Shown: positions 39,642 through 49,588, counted from the stretch's first letter. The stretch is DNA of 64,000 nucleotides from Burkholderiales bacterium (GCA_016219375.1 JACRNC010000003.1:62001-126000); one strand, 5' to 3'. Notes: generated by a model not told the origin, from the letters alone. Program-made: numbers and translations.

Positions 39642-39682
39642 ACAAAGGGCCGGTGCACCCGACAGCGTGACCGGCCCTTTTC
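39642..39682 (-). terminator. intrinsic terminator of mdh
   Basis: Stem AAAGGGCCGGT/ACCGGCCCTTT (39644-39654 with 39670-39680) right after the mdh stop on the minus strand, ending in TTTGTCC. It would largely separate mdh from the prp genes, implying a promoter in the short gap or read-through. Confidence 0.75.
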
Positions 39683-39699
39683 AGCTGTGCGCCTGCGGC

Positions 39700-40686
39700 T
39701 TACAGCAGGTGCTTGACGCCGTCCTGCTCTTCCTGCAGCTCCGCCAGGGTCTTGTTGATGCACTCCTGCGAGAACGCATCGATGGGCAGGCCCTCGACGA
39801 CCTTGTACTTGCCGCCTTCGCAGGTGACCGGGTAGCCGAACATCACGTCCTTCGGGATGCCGTACTCGCCGTTGGACGGGATGCCCATCGTGACCCACTT
39901 GCCGTTGGTGCCCAGGGCCCAGTCGCGCATGTGGTCGATGGCGGCGTTGGCAGCCGAGGCGGCCGACGACAGGCCGCGCGCAGCGATGATGGCCGCGCCG
40001 CGCTTGCCCACCGTGGGCAGGAACACGTTGGCGTTCCACTCGTGGTCGTTGATCGTGTCCTTGACCGACTTGCCGTTCACGGTGGCGAAGCGGTAGTCGG
40101 CGTACATCGTCGGCGAGTGGTTGCCCCACACGGCCAGCTTCTCGATGTCGCCCACGGCGCAGCCGATCTTGGCGGCGATCTGCGAGGCGGCGCGGTTGTG
40201 GTCCAGGCGCAGCATGGCGGTGAAGTTCTCGCGCGGCAGATCCGGCGCGCTCTTCATGGCGATGTAGGCATTGGTGTTGGCCGGGTTGCCGACCACCAGC
40301 ACCTTGACGTTGCGCGAGGCCACGGCGTTCAGCGCCTTGCCCTGGGCAGTGAAGATCTGGGCGTTGGCCGACAGCAGGTCCTTGCGCTCCATGCCGGGGC
40401 CGCGGGGGCGGGCGCCGACCAGCAGGGCGTAGTCGGTGTCCTTGAAGGCGGTCATCGGGTCGGAGTGGGCCTCGATGCCGGCCAGCAGCGGGAAGGCGCA
40501 GTCTTCCAGCTCCATGATCACGCCCTTGAGCGCGTTCTGGGCCTTCTCGTCCGGGATCTCCAGCAGTTGCAGGATGATTGGCTGGTCCTTGCCCAGCATC
40601 TCGCCCGAGGCGATGCGGAACAGCAGGGCATAGCCGATCTGGCCGGCGGCACCGGTGACAGCGACTCGGACGGGTTTCTTGCTCAT
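39700..40686 (-). CDS. mdh: malate dehydrogenase (NAD)
   Basis: 328 aa. The Rossmann motif [20 protein letters not shown] opens the protein, the substrate-binding arginines are in [15 protein letters not shown], and the catalytic His is in [15 protein letters not shown]. It oxidises malate to oxaloacetate, feeding both gltA and prpC encoded nearby. The promoter at 40787-40816 is flanked by the GntR-type palindrome. It is divergent from the gntR gene. Confidence 0.97.
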   Translation of the reverse strand: MSKKPVRVAVTGAAGQIGYALLFRIASGEMLGKDQPIILQLLEIPDEKAQNALKGVIMELEDCAFPLLAGIEAHSDPMTAFKDTDYALLVGARPRGPGMERKDLLSANAQIFTAQGKALNAVASRNVKVLVVGNPANTNAYIAMKSAPDLPRENFTAMLRLDHNRAASQIAAKIGCAVGDIEKLAVWGNHSPTMYADYRFATVNGKSVKDTINDHEWNANVFLPTVGKRGAAIIAARGLSSAASAANAAIDHMRDWALGTNGKWVTMGIPSNGEYGIPKDVMFGYPVTCEGGKYKVVEGLPIDAFSQECINKTLAELQEEQDGVKHLL

Positions 40687-40786
40687 GAGGGGCTCCAGGG
40701 CAGACTAGGTGTGAAGGAGGCCGGCGCAAGGCAGCGGGGCCCGGCCGGAACAACCCAAAAGTGTAGGTCACTCCCGACTGCACACA

Positions 40787-40816
40787 ACTGTATGCCCAGG
40801 CTCCCGAGTGCGTCAA
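40787..40816 (-). promoter_or_regulatory. mdh promoter
   Basis: On the minus strand, TTGACG (complement of 40811-40816), 18 bp, TACAGT (complement of 40787-40792). The -35 hexamer sits 5 bp from the palindrome at 40822-40839. Confidence 0.55.
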
Positions 40817-40821
40817 CTCTT

Positions 40822-40839
40822 ATGTCTTATATAAGACAT
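40822..40839. promoter_or_regulatory. GntR-type operator between mdh and gntR
   Basis: A perfect 18-bp palindrome ATGTCTTATATAAGACAT in an otherwise GC-rich region. It is placed to control mdh (just upstream of its -35) and the divergent regulator gene itself. The acnB promoter carries the same element with one changed base at the outer edge. Confidence 0.75.
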
Positions 40840-40890
40840 CTTTCATGAGTGTCCTGGACGCTCCGTCGCGTCCTGTGGTGCAATGCCGCC

Positions 40891-41673
40891 ATGCCGAACG
40901 CCTCGCCGCCCGCTGCAGCGAAGCCGCTTCCCGGGCCCCAGGGCCAGGAGGCGGCGCCGGCATTCAGCCCGCTCTACCAGCAGATCAAGGCGCTGCTGAT
41001 GAAGAGCCTGCAGGCCGGCGAGTGGCGCCCGGGCGAGGCCATCCCCAGCGAGATGGACTTGGCTGCGCGCTACAAGGTCAGCCAGGGCACGGTGCGCAAG
41101 GCCATCGACGAGCTGGCGGCCGAGAACCTGCTGGTGCGCCGGCAGGGCAAGGGCACTTTCGTCGCCACGCATGCCGAAGAGCATGTGCAGTACCGCTTCC
41201 TGCGCCTGACGCCGGATTCGCCGCAGGACGCCGGCCCGGTGCAGCGCCGCTTTCTGGAGTGCCGCCGCATGCGCGCGCCGGCCGATGTCGCCCGCAGCCT
41301 GGAGCTCAAGGCGGGCGACGCGGTCGTGATGATCCGCCGGCTGCTGCTGTTTGCAGAGCGCCCGGTCGTGCTCGACGAGATCTGGCTGCCCGGGCAGCTG
41401 TTCAAGGGGCTGACCGCCGAGCGCCTGGGCGAATACCAGGGCCCGATGTACGCGCTCTTCGAGACCGAATACGGCGTGCGCATGATCCGCGCCGAAGAAA
41501 AGCTGCGTGCCCTGGCCGCCGACGGCCCCACCGCCGAGCTGCTGCAGGTAACGCCCGGCACCGCACTGCTGAGCGTGGAGCGCCTGAGCCGCACCTATGA
41601 CGATCGCCCGGTGGAGTTGCGCCGCGGCCTGTACCACACGAGTGCGCACCATTACCGCAATGAGGTGAGTTGA
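40891..41673 (+). CDS. GntR/HutC-type transcriptional regulator of the TCA cluster
   Basis: 260 aa. A winged helix at about residues 28-95 (FSPLYQQIKALLMKSLQAGE, IPSEMDLAARYKVSQGTVRK and LVRRQGKGTFVA) precedes a UTRA ligand-binding domain (FLECRRMRAPADVARSL ... TPGTALLSVERLSRTYDDRP). The UTRA domain binds a small effector that lowers DNA affinity; a TCA or methylcitrate intermediate is plausible here but not shown. Its start (MPNASPPAAAKPLPG) is 52 nt after a perfect palindrome likely to be its own operator; it lies between mdh and sdhC, a location kept in related bacteria. Confidence 0.88.
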   Translation: MPNASPPAAAKPLPGPQGQEAAPAFSPLYQQIKALLMKSLQAGEWRPGEAIPSEMDLAARYKVSQGTVRKAIDELAAENLLVRRQGKGTFVATHAEEHVQYRFLRLTPDSPQDAGPVQRRFLECRRMRAPADVARSLELKAGDAVVMIRRLLLFAERPVVLDEIWLPGQLFKGLTAERLGEYQGPMYALFETEYGVRMIRAEEKLRALAADGPTAELLQVTPGTALLSVERLSRTYDDRPVELRRGLYHTSAHHYRNEVS

Positions 41674-41822
41674 TCGCCCGCCGGGGCGCAGGCCGCGCGG
41701 CTTGCGCTGGGGACGGGCGGCAGGAATTCAAGGGCTTGTCCTAAAATCGCGGGCTTTCCCGCCCACTGGACGCCCGGCCGGCAACCGCTGTGAACACGCT
41801 TTGAAGAAGGGCCCACGACCCC

Positions 41823-42248
41823 ATGCAAACCACGAAGAAACGCCCCGTCTACAGCAACATCCACGTGTCGGACATCGTCACGTACCGGCTTCCGCCGGCG
41901 GGCATCGTGTCCATCCTGCATCGCATCAGCGGCGCGGTCCTGTTCCTGCTGCTGCCCTTCGTGATCTGGATGTTCGACACCAGCGTGTCGTCCGAGATCA
42001 GCTTCGAGACCTTCACCAGCGTCTTCAGCGCCGGCGTCGGCTTCCTGCCCGGCTGGTTCATCAAGCTGGTGGCGCTGGGCATCATCTGGGCCTACCTGCA
42101 GCACTTCGTGGCCGGCGTGCGCCACCTGTGGATGGACGCCACGCACAGCGTCAGCAAGCAGCAAGGCCGCAGCTCGGCCATCGCCACGCTGGTGATCGCC
42201 AACGTCATCACGCTGCTGCTCGCCCTGCGCCTGTTCGGCGTCTACTGA
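41823..42248 (+). CDS. sdhC: succinate dehydrogenase cytochrome b556 subunit
   Basis: 141 aa with three membrane helices. The N-terminal RPVYSNIHVSDIVTYRLPP and the heme-side HRISG motif (SILHRISGAVLFLL) plus QHFVAGVRHLWMD mark SdhC. It anchors the catalytic subunits and binds heme and quinone. It is the first gene of sdhCDAB; a TAAAAT box at 41742-41747 may be its -10, though no matching -35 was seen. Confidence 0.95.
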   Translation: MQTTKKRPVYSNIHVSDIVTYRLPPAGIVSILHRISGAVLFLLLPFVIWMFDTSVSSEISFETFTSVFSAGVGFLPGWFIKLVALGIIWAYLQHFVAGVRHLWMDATHSVSKQQGRSSAIATLVIANVITLLLALRLFGVY

Positions 42249-42308
42249 GCCCGGCTCCCGCAACGCCGCCCGCGGCGTTCCGTCCTTTTCCTCCTCCCCA
42301 CGATCCCC

Positions 42309-42671
42309 ATGTCCACCAGCTATGGTTCCAAGCGCCTGGTCGTCGGCGCGCACTACGGCTTTCGCGACTGGCTGTCCCAGCGCGTCACCGCCGTCCTCAT
42401 GGCCCTGTTCACCGTCGTCCTGCTCGTGCAGGTGCTCTTCGGTGAGCCGCTGTCCTATGTCAAGTGGTCCGGCATCTTCGCCCAGCAATGGATGAAGGTG
42501 CTGACCTTCGTGGTCATCGTCTCGTTGCTCTGGCATGCCTGGGTGGGCGTGCGCGACATCTGGATGGACTACATCAAGCCCGTCGGCCTGCGGCTGAGCC
42601 TGCAGGTCCTCACCATCGTGTGGCTGGTCGGTTGTGCCGGCTGGGCGGTTCAAGTGCTGTGGAGACTGTGA
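42309..42671 (+). CDS. sdhD: succinate dehydrogenase membrane anchor subunit
   Basis: 120 aa, three membrane helices. It starts MSTSYGSKRLVVGAHYGFRD, and the second helix carries the heme-ligand histidine region LLWHAWVGVRDIWMDY. Its TGA overlaps the sdhA ATG by one base. Confidence 0.94.
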   Translation: MSTSYGSKRLVVGAHYGFRDWLSQRVTAVLMALFTVVLLVQVLFGEPLSYVKWSGIFAQQWMKVLTFVVIVSLLWHAWVGVRDIWMDYIKPVGLRLSLQVLTIVWLVGCAGWAVQVLWRL

Positions 42672-44467
42672 TGCAAGCCGGAAGTTCTTTGCCCACCCGC
42701 AAGTTCGACGTCGTCATCGTCGGGGCCGGCGGCTCCGGCATGCGCGCCTCGCTGCAACTGGCCCGCGCCGGCCTCAGCGTGGCCGTCCTGTCCAAGGTGT
42801 TCCCCACCCGCTCGCACACCGTCGCCGCCCAGGGCGGCATCGGTGCCTCGCTGGGCAACATGTCCGAGGACAACTGGCACTACCACTTCTTCGACACCGT
42901 CAAGGGCTCGGACTGGTTGGGCGACCAGGACGCCATCGAGTTCATGTGCCGCGAGGCGCCCAAGGTCGTCTACGAGCTCGAACACTTCGGCATGCCGTTC
43001 GACCGCAACCCGGACGGCACCATCTACCAGCGCCCCTTCGGCGGCCACACCGCCAACTACGGCGAGAAGCCGGTGCAGCGCGCCTGCGCCGCTGCCGACC
43101 GCACCGGCCACGCCATGCTGCACACGCTGTATCAGCAGAACGTCAAGGCGCGCACGCACTTCTTCGTCGAGTGGATGGCCCTGGACCTGATCCGCGACGC
43201 CGATGGCGACGTGGTCGGCGTCACGGCGCTAGAGATGGAAACCGGCGACGTCCACATCCTGCAGGGCAAGGCCGTGCTGCTGGCCACCGGCGGTGCCGGC
43301 CGCATCTACGCCGCCTCCACCAACGCCTTCATCAACACCGGCGACGGCCTGGGCATGGCCGCGCGCGCCGGCATCCCGCTGGAAGACATGGAGTTCTGGC
43401 AGTTCCACCCCACCGGCGTGGCCGGCGCGGGCGTGCTGCTGACCGAAGGCTGCCGCGGCGAGGGCGCCATCCTGCGCAACTGCAACGGCGAGCGCTTCAT
43501 GGAGCGCTATGCGCCCACGCTGAAGGACCTGGCACCGCGCGACTTCGTGTCCCGCTGCATGGACCAGGAGATCAAGGAAGGTCGCGGCTGCGGTCCCAAC
43601 AAGGACTACGTTGTCCTCGACATGACCCACCTGGGCGCCGAGACCATCCTCAAGCGCCTGCCGTCCGTCTACGAGATCGGCCACAACTTCGCCAACGTCG
43701 ACATCACCAAGGAGCCGATCCCGGTGGTGCCGACCATCCACTACCAGATGGGCGGCATCCCGACCAACATCCACGGCCAGGTGGTGGTGCCCAAGGATGG
43801 CAATCCCAACTCGGTCGTCAACGGGCTCTACGCCGTGGGTGAGTGCTCCTGCGTGTCGGTGCACGGCGCCAACCGCCTGGGCACCAACTCGCTGCTCGAC
43901 CTGCTGGTCTTCGGCCGCGCCGCGGGCAACCACATCGTCGACTTCAACCTCAAGAACAAGACGCACAAGCCGCTGCCCAAGGATGCGGCCGACCGCACCC
44001 TGGCCCGCCTGGCGCGGCTGGACGGCAGCACCGGTGGCGAATACGCCCAGGACGTCGCCAATGGCATCCGCACCTCGATGCAGAAGCATGCCGGCGTCTT
44101 CCGCACCCAGGCGGCGATGGACGAGGGCGTGGTGCAGATCGCCGAGCTGCGCGAGCGTGTCAAGGCCATCGGCCTGAAGGACAAGTCCAAGGTGTTCAAC
44201 ACCGCGCGCATCGAGGCGCTGGAAGTCGAGAACCTGATCGAGGCCGCCCAGGCCACGATCGTCTCGGCCGCCGCCCGCAAGGAAAGCCGCGGTGCGCACA
44301 CGGTGAACGACTACGCCGACTCGCCGGAATTCCCCAACGGCCGCAACGACCGCGACTGGATGAAGCACACGCTGTGGTTCAGCGAAGGCAACCGGCTCGA
44401 ATACAAGCCGGTCAACCTCAAGCCGCTGTCGGTCGAATCCATCCCGCCCAAGGTCCGTTCCTTCTGA
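42671..44467 (+). CDS. sdhA: succinate dehydrogenase flavoprotein subunit
   Basis: 598 aa. The FAD-binding VVIVGAGGSGMRASLQL, the covalent-FAD histidine in RSHTVAAQGGIGAS, the active-site segment HPTGVAGAGVLLTEGCRGEG and the C-terminal HTLWFSEGN are present. It oxidises succinate to fumarate. It begins in the TGATG junction with sdhD. Confidence 0.98.
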   Translation: MQAGSSLPTRKFDVVIVGAGGSGMRASLQLARAGLSVAVLSKVFPTRSHTVAAQGGIGASLGNMSEDNWHYHFFDTVKGSDWLGDQDAIEFMCREAPKVVYELEHFGMPFDRNPDGTIYQRPFGGHTANYGEKPVQRACAAADRTGHAMLHTLYQQNVKARTHFFVEWMALDLIRDADGDVVGVTALEMETGDVHILQGKAVLLATGGAGRIYAASTNAFINTGDGLGMAARAGIPLEDMEFWQFHPTGVAGAGVLLTEGCRGEGAILRNCNGERFMERYAPTLKDLAPRDFVSRCMDQEIKEGRGCGPNKDYVVLDMTHLGAETILKRLPSVYEIGHNFANVDITKEPIPVVPTIHYQMGGIPTNIHGQVVVPKDGNPNSVVNGLYAVGECSCVSVHGANRLGTNSLLDLLVFGRAAGNHIVDFNLKNKTHKPLPKDAADRTLARLARLDGSTGGEYAQDVANGIRTSMQKHAGVFRTQAAMDEGVVQIAELRERVKAIGLKDKSKVFNTARIEALEVENLIEAAQATIVSAAARKESRGAHTVNDYADSPEFPNGRNDRDWMKHTLWFSEGNRLEYKPVNLKPLSVESIPPKVRSF

Positions 44468-44518
44468 TCACCGCCTACCGACTTTGGTGTTGACCCACGA
44501 CACACCGAAAGAGCCGTC

Positions 44519-45223
44519 ATGACCCTGCGTACCTTCCAGATCTACCGCTACGACCCGGACAAGGATGCCAAGCCGTACATGCAGACCCTCCAGGTCGAGC
44601 TCGACGGCTCCGAGCGCATGCTGCTCGATGCCCTGATGAAGCTCAAGGCGGTCGATCCGTCGCTGAGCTTCCGCCGCTCCTGCCGTGAAGGCGTGTGCGG
44701 CTCCGATGCGATGAACATCAACGGCAAGAACGGCCTGGCCTGCCTGACCAACATGCGCACGCTGCCGGGCACCGTGGTGCTCAAGCCGCTGCCGGGTCTG
44801 CCTGTCGTCCGCGACCTCATCGTGGACATGACGCACTTCTTCAACCAGTACCACTCGATCAAGCCCTACCTGGTCAACGACACGCCGCCGCCCGAGAAGG
44901 AGCGCCTGCAGTCGCCCGAGGAGCGCGACGAGCTCAACGGCCTGTACGAGTGCATCCTGTGCGCGAGCTGCTCCACCAGCTGCCCGAGCTTCTGGTGGAA
45001 CCCGGACAAGTTCGTCGGCCCGGCCGGCCTGCTGCAGGCCTATCGCTTCATCGCCGACAGCCGTGACCAGGCCACCAGCGACCGCCTCGACAACCTCGAG
45101 GATCCGTACCGCCTGTTCCGCTGCCACACGATCATGAACTGCGTGGACGTGTGCCCCAAGGGCCTGAACCCCACCAAGGCCATCGGCAAGATCAAGGAGC
45201 TGATGGTCCGCCGGGCCGTCTGA
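44519..45223 (+). CDS. sdhB: succinate dehydrogenase iron-sulfur subunit
   Basis: 234 aa. The [2Fe-2S] ligands are in CREGVCGSDAMNINGKN GLAC, and the [4Fe-4S] and [3Fe-4S] cysteines are in CILCASCSTSCPSFWW and CVDVCPKGLNP. It carries electrons from SdhA to quinone. It follows sdhA by 51 nt. Confidence 0.97.
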   Translation: MTLRTFQIYRYDPDKDAKPYMQTLQVELDGSERMLLDALMKLKAVDPSLSFRRSCREGVCGSDAMNINGKNGLACLTNMRTLPGTVVLKPLPGLPVVRDLIVDMTHFFNQYHSIKPYLVNDTPPPEKERLQSPEERDELNGLYECILCASCSTSCPSFWWNPDKFVGPAGLLQAYRFIADSRDQATSDRLDNLEDPYRLFRCHTIMNCVDVCPKGLNPTKAIGKIKELMVRRAV

Positions 45224-45248
45224 TCCACGAGGGCGAGGAAGCGCAGGC

Positions 45249-45539
45249 ATGACGACCGCAGACGAGCTGCCGCTGGACGACGACGCTCAGCGCCGCCTGC
45301 GCTGGCGCTGCCGGCGCGGCCTGCTGGAGAACGATCTGTTCGTCACCCGCTTCCTCGACCGCCATCAGGCCGCGCTGACGGTCGCACAGGCCCGAGGCTT
45401 GCTTGCCCTGATGGAGCTCGCCGACAATGACCTGCTCGACCTCTGCCTGGGGCGCAAGGAGCCGCAAGGCGACATTGACCGCCCCGAGGTCCGGCAGGTG
45501 CTGCAGCTGATGCGCACGCCCGCACGGGCCGCGCACTGA
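45249..45539 (+). CDS. sdhE: FAD assembly factor SdhE
   Basis: 96 aa, helical. The family motif RGLLENDLFVTRFLD (RGxxE, the FAD-transfer surface) is present. SdhE helps covalent flavinylation of SdhA. Its location directly after sdhB supports the call. Confidence 0.93.
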   Translation: MTTADELPLDDDAQRRLRWRCRRGLLENDLFVTRFLDRHQAALTVAQARGLLALMELADNDLLDLCLGRKEPQGDIDRPEVRQVLQLMRTPARAAH

Positions 45540-45625
45540 AGAGACATCCCCGCGGTGCCCGCCCCGCGTGCCGCGCGCGGCGCCTACCGCCCAGAACATC
45601 CCCGAGTGACTAGCCAGGAGTGCCC

Positions 45626-46936
45626 ATGACCCCGTCCGACGTGAAAGCCACCCTGTCGTTCTCCGACGGCAGCCCCAGCATGGATCTGCCGATCTACAAG
45701 GGCACGATCGGCCCGGATGTCATCGACATCCGCAAGCTCTACGCCCAGACCGGCAAGTTCACCTACGACCCGGGCTTCCTGTCCACCGCGTCGTGCAACT
45801 CCACCATCACCTACATCGACGGCGACAAGGGCGAGCTGCTCTACCGCGGCTATCCCATCGAGCAGCTGGCGGTGAACTGCGACTTCCTGGAGACCTGCTA
45901 CCTGCTGCTCTACGGAGAGCTGCCCAACGCTGCCCAGAAGGACGCATTCGTCGGCCGCGTGACCCAGCACACGATGGTCAACGAGCAGATGCAGTTCTTC
46001 CTGCGCGGCTTCCGTCGTGACGCCCACCCGATGGCCGTGATGACCGGCCTGGTCGGCGCGCTGTCGGCCTTCTATCACGACAGCACCGACATCAATAACC
46101 CCGAGCACCGCGAGATCGCGGCGATCCGTCTGATCGCCAAGATGCCCACGCTGGTGGCCATGGCCTACAAGTACTCGGTCGGCCAGCCTTACGTCTACCC
46201 GCGCAACGACATGTCGTACGGCGCGAACTTCATGCGCATGATGTTCGCGACGCCGTGCGAGGAGTACAAGTCCAACGACGTGCTGGTGCGCGCGATGGAC
46301 CGCATCTTCATCCTGCACGCCGACCACGAGCAGAACGCCTCCACCTCCACGGTCCGCCTGTGCGGTTCTTCGGGCACCAACCCGTTCGCCGCCATCGCCG
46401 CTGGCGTGGCCTGCCTGTGGGGTCCCGCCCACGGCGGCGCCAACGAGGCCTGCCTGAACATGCTGGAAGACATCCAGGCCATGGGCGGCGTGGCCAAGAT
46501 CGGCGAGTTCATCTCCAAGGTCAAGGACAAGAACTCCGGCGTGCGCCTGATGGGCTTCGGCCACCGGGTCTACAAGAACTACGACCCGCGCGCCAAGCTG
46601 ATGCGTGAGACCTGCCACGAGGTGCTCTCCGAACTGGGCCTGGAGAACGACCCGCTGTTCAAGCTGGCGATGGAGCTGGAGAAAATCGCGCTGGAAGACG
46701 AATACTTCGTCGCCCGCAAGCTGTACCCGAACGTGGACTTCTACTCCGGCATCGTGCAGCGCGCCATCGGTATCCCGGTGAGCCTGTTCACCGCAATCTT
46801 CGCGCTGGCCCGCACGGTGGGCTGGATCGCCCAGCTCAACGAGATGATTGCCGACCCCGAGTACAAGATCGGCCGTCCGCGCCAGCTGTTCGTCGGCTCC
46901 CCGAAGCGCGACGTCAAGCCGCTGGCCCAGCGCTGA
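45626..46936 (+). CDS. gltA: citrate synthase, type II
   Basis: 436 aa, with the N-terminal beta domain typical of NADH-sensitive hexameric enzymes. Catalytic residues lie in [30 protein letters not shown] and [14 protein letters not shown]. It condenses acetyl-CoA and oxaloacetate. CCAGGAG precedes the ATG at 45626 by 5 nt; a GTG six bases earlier overlaps that site and is unlikely. Confidence 0.97.
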   Translation: MTPSDVKATLSFSDGSPSMDLPIYKGTIGPDVIDIRKLYAQTGKFTYDPGFLSTASCNSTITYIDGDKGELLYRGYPIEQLAVNCDFLETCYLLLYGELPNAAQKDAFVGRVTQHTMVNEQMQFFLRGFRRDAHPMAVMTGLVGALSAFYHDSTDINNPEHREIAAIRLIAKMPTLVAMAYKYSVGQPYVYPRNDMSYGANFMRMMFATPCEEYKSNDVLVRAMDRIFILHADHEQNASTSTVRLCGSSGTNPFAAIAAGVACLWGPAHGGANEACLNMLEDIQAMGGVAKIGEFISKVKDKNSGVRLMGFGHRVYKNYDPRAKLMRETCHEVLSELGLENDPLFKLAMELEKIALEDEYFVARKLYPNVDFYSGIVQRAIGIPVSLFTAIFALARTVGWIAQLNEMIADPEYKIGRPRQLFVGSPKRDVKPLAQR

Positions 46937-47007
46937 TTCCTGGCCGCTGCAACGGCGGCGCTGCGTTTCGGCTGAGCGGTGCATTGCGCCGCCCAAGCCT
47001 CTCTTCC

Positions 47008-47046
47008 AAGCCGCCTGACGGGTCTCCTGTCAGGCGGCTTTGTCTT
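47008..47046 (+). terminator. intrinsic terminator of the sdh-gltA operon
   Basis: Stem AAGCCGCCTGAC/GTCAGGCGGCTT (47008-47019 with 47029-47040), then TTGTCTT. Confidence 0.9.
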
Positions 47047-47142
47047 GCCTGATGAGGGTCATCCCCCGCCTGAGGTGTATCAAGGCGTTGCTAACGTATC
47101 TTGCCGTGTTGTGATCCTGGGCGATCGCAGTACGGAGGAATC

Positions 47143-47745
47143 GTGAAGAAGGTCATCAAGAACGTTGCGCTGTTTGTCGCCGCCTGCAGCGCGGTCACGG
47201 CATCTGTGGCAGGCACCCTCGACTTCGAAAGCGCGCCCAAGGCCATCTACACCGAGTTGACGGTCGATGGCGTGACCTTCACCCGCGGCGGCGAGCAGTT
47301 CGCCGTGGCGCACTGGGGCGCGGACACCGACGCCTTCTCCGGCAACTCCATCGGCCTCTGGAGGCCGTATGCCGTGCTGCCGAATGCAGCCGTGGCCTTT
47401 CGCGCAACGCTGACCGGCGGGTTCTCGTCCTTCAGCATCGGCATGGGGGATACCGGCGGCGATGACGACCAGGGCCGGCTCGAAGCCTATGACGCGCTCG
47501 GCAACCTGCTGGACAGCGACAGCCTCAGCGTGGCGGCCGGTGTCAGCGGTGGCGGCTACCTCAGCGTCTCCAGCGTCAAGCCGATCGCCTATGTGCTGTT
47601 CTACGAGGTCGGCAGCTACCCGGGGGTGGTTGCCTGGGACAACGTGAGCTTCACCGCTGCGGTGCCCGAGCCTCAGAGCGGCCTGCTGATGGCTGCCGGT
47701 CTGGGCACGATGGGCCTGCTGGTACGTCGCCGGCGCCGCGGCTGA
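47143..47745 (+). CDS. second PEP-CTERM protein
   Basis: 200 aa from a GTG (VKKVIKNVALFVAACSAVTA signal peptide, cleavage after VAG or nearby), GGAGGA 3-8 nt ahead. The body is beta-rich (LDFESAPKAIYTELTVDGVTF ...), resembling the PEP-CTERM proteins with a carbohydrate-binding-like jelly roll. The C-terminus is VPEPQSGLLMAAGLGTMGLL followed by RRRRRG, the exosortase recognition signal. It is an independent gene between two terminators and is unrelated in sequence to the PEP-CTERM protein at 27.9 kb apart from the sorting tail. Confidence 0.88.
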   Translation: MKKVIKNVALFVAACSAVTASVAGTLDFESAPKAIYTELTVDGVTFTRGGEQFAVAHWGADTDAFSGNSIGLWRPYAVLPNAAVAFRATLTGGFSSFSIGMGDTGGDDDQGRLEAYDALGNLLDSDSLSVAAGVSGGGYLSVSSVKPIAYVLFYEVGSYPGVVAWDNVSFTAAVPEPQSGLLMAAGLGTMGLLVRRRRRG

Positions 47746-47767
47746 GACGCATCAGCCGAATCGCAAG

Positions 47768-47796
47768 CGGGGCGCTCGGGGCGCCCCGTTCTGTTT
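47768..47796 (+). terminator. intrinsic terminator after the second PEP-CTERM gene
   Basis: Stem CGGGGCGC/GCGCCCCG (47768-47775 with 47781-47788), followed by TTCTGTTTT. The remaining 236 bp to leuC are GC-rich, with a GATAAT at about 47907 as the only -10-like box. Confidence 0.8.
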
Positions 47797-48032
47797 TGGC
47801 CCGGCTGCGCAGGTGGTGCCGAAGGGCCTGTCCCGGGCCGCCGGGCCGAGCGGCAGGAATGCGGCCCGGCGACAGGCGCAGCGCGCCCGCAGCTGCCCGC
47901 GCCCTGCGATAATCGCCAGTTCCCCAAGCCGCCTGCGCCAGGCTGAGAAACGCAGGCTGGCGATGAAGCCCGGCGCCTCGGCTGGACCGAGGCTGCCGCG
48001 CAAGCAACCTCCTGCCCCGCAAGGCTTGTGAC

Positions 48033-49448
48033 ATGAGCGGCCGCACCCTCTACGACAAGATCTGGGACGAACACGTCGTCCACACCGAGGAGGACGGCAC
48101 GGCCGTTCTCTACATCGACCGTCACCTGGTCCACGAGGTGACCAGCCCGCAGGCCTTCGAGGGCCTGGAGATCGGTGGTCGCAAGGTCTGGCGCCTGTCG
48201 GCCAACCTGGCGGTGTGCGACCACAACGTGCCCACCACCGACCGCCGCGACGGCATCAAGGACCCGGTGTCGCGCCTGCAGGTCGAGACGCTGGACAAGA
48301 ACTGCGACCGCTTCGGCATCACGCAGTTCAAGATGAGCGACAAGCGTCAGGGCATCGTCCACGTGATCGGCCCGGAGCAGGGCGCCACCCTGCCGGGCAT
48401 GACGGTGGTCTGCGGCGACTCGCACACGTCCACGCACGGTGCCTTCGGCGCGCTGGCCCACGGCATCGGTACGTCGGAGGTCGAGCACGTGCTGGCCACG
48501 CAGACGCTCCTGGCCAAGAAGGCCAAGAACATGCTGGTGAAGGTGGAAGGCGAGCTGCCCGCCGGCTGCACCGCCAAGGACATCGTGCTGGCCATCATCG
48601 GCCGCATCGGCACGGCCGGCGGCACGGGCTACACCATCGAGTTCGCCGGCAGCGCCATCCGCGCCCTCAGCATGGAAGGCCGCATGACGGTGTGCAACAT
48701 GGCCATCGAAGGCGGCGCGCGGGCCGGCCTGGTGGCGGTGGACGACACCACGATCAACTACGTCAAGGGCCGCCCGTATTCGCCCACCGGCGTGGAATGG
48801 GAGCAGGCCGTCGCCTACTGGCGCACGCTGCATTCCGATGCGGATGCGCATTGGGATGCGGTGGTCGAGATCGACGCCACGCAGATCCGCCCGCAGGTCA
48901 CCTGGGGCACCTCGCCAGAGATGGTGGCGTCCGTGGAAGACCGCGTGCCCGATCCCGACAAGGAAAAGGACCCGGTCAAGCGCGCCGCGATGGAGCGCGC
49001 GCTGCAATACATGGCGCTGGAGCCCAACAAGCCGATCAGCGACATCCGCATCGACAAGGTCTTCATCGGCTCTTGCACGAACTCGCGCATCGAGGACATC
49101 CGCGCCGCCGCGGCCGTGGTGCGCAAGCTGGGCAAGCGGGTGGCCTCCAACGTCAAGCTGGCGATGGTCGTGCCGGGCTCGGGCCTGGTGAAGGAGCAGG
49201 CCGAGCGCGAAGGTCTGGATCAGGTCTTCCGTGCCGCCGGCTTCGAGTGGCGCGAGCCGGGTTGCTCGATGTGCTTGGCGATGAACGCCGACCGGCTGGA
49301 GCCGGGCGAGCGCTGTGCCTCCACCAGCAACCGCAACTTCGAAGGCCGCCAGGGAGCGGGCGGCCGCACCCATCTGGTCAGCCCGGCGATGGCGGCTGCG
49401 GCGGCCATCGAGGGGCATTTCGTCGACGTGCGTCGACTCGGCGCGTGA
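48033..49448 (+). CDS. leuC: 3-isopropylmalate dehydratase large subunit
   Basis: 471 aa. It starts [20 protein letters not shown]; the 4Fe-4S cysteines are in [14 protein letters not shown] and [12 protein letters not shown]. With LeuD it isomerises 2- to 3-isopropylmalate in leucine synthesis. Its stop overlaps an ATG of the small entericidin gene. Confidence 0.97.
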   Translation: MSGRTLYDKIWDEHVVHTEEDGTAVLYIDRHLVHEVTSPQAFEGLEIGGRKVWRLSANLAVCDHNVPTTDRRDGIKDPVSRLQVETLDKNCDRFGITQFKMSDKRQGIVHVIGPEQGATLPGMTVVCGDSHTSTHGAFGALAHGIGTSEVEHVLATQTLLAKKAKNMLVKVEGELPAGCTAKDIVLAIIGRIGTAGGTGYTIEFAGSAIRALSMEGRMTVCNMAIEGGARAGLVAVDDTTINYVKGRPYSPTGVEWEQAVAYWRTLHSDADAHWDAVVEIDATQIRPQVTWGTSPEMVASVEDRVPDPDKEKDPVKRAAMERALQYMALEPNKPISDIRIDKVFIGSCTNSRIEDIRAAAAVVRKLGKRVASNVKLAMVVPGSGLVKEQAEREGLDQVFRAAGFEWREPGCSMCLAMNADRLEPGERCASTSNRNFEGRQGAGGRTHLVSPAMAAAAAIEGHFVDVRRLGA

Positions 49449-49459
49449 TGAGGGCAGAC

Positions 49460-49588
49460 ATGAAGCGCATGAGCAGGATCATGGCCATGCTGGCTGCGGC
49501 GGCTGTGCTGGCCGGCTGCAACACCGTGCACGGCATGGGCAGGGACATCACGCGCGCTGGCGAAGTCATCAGCGGCGCAGCCAAGTAG
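49460..49588 (+). CDS. ecnB: entericidin-type small lipoprotein
   Basis: 42 aa, starting [20 protein letters not shown]; the lipobox LAGC makes Cys20 the lipidated residue, and the short mature part [20 protein letters not shown] is the entericidin pattern. In enterobacteria the entericidin pair is a toxin/antidote system that affects envelope lysis in stationary phase; single-copy versions have unknown roles. GAGG precedes the ATG at 49460; an in-frame ATG at 49448 overlaps the leuC stop. It is placed between leuC and leuD, so it is co-expressed with leucine genes. Confidence 0.85.
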   Translation: MKRMSRIMAMLAAAAVLAGCNTVHGMGRDITRAGEVISGAAK

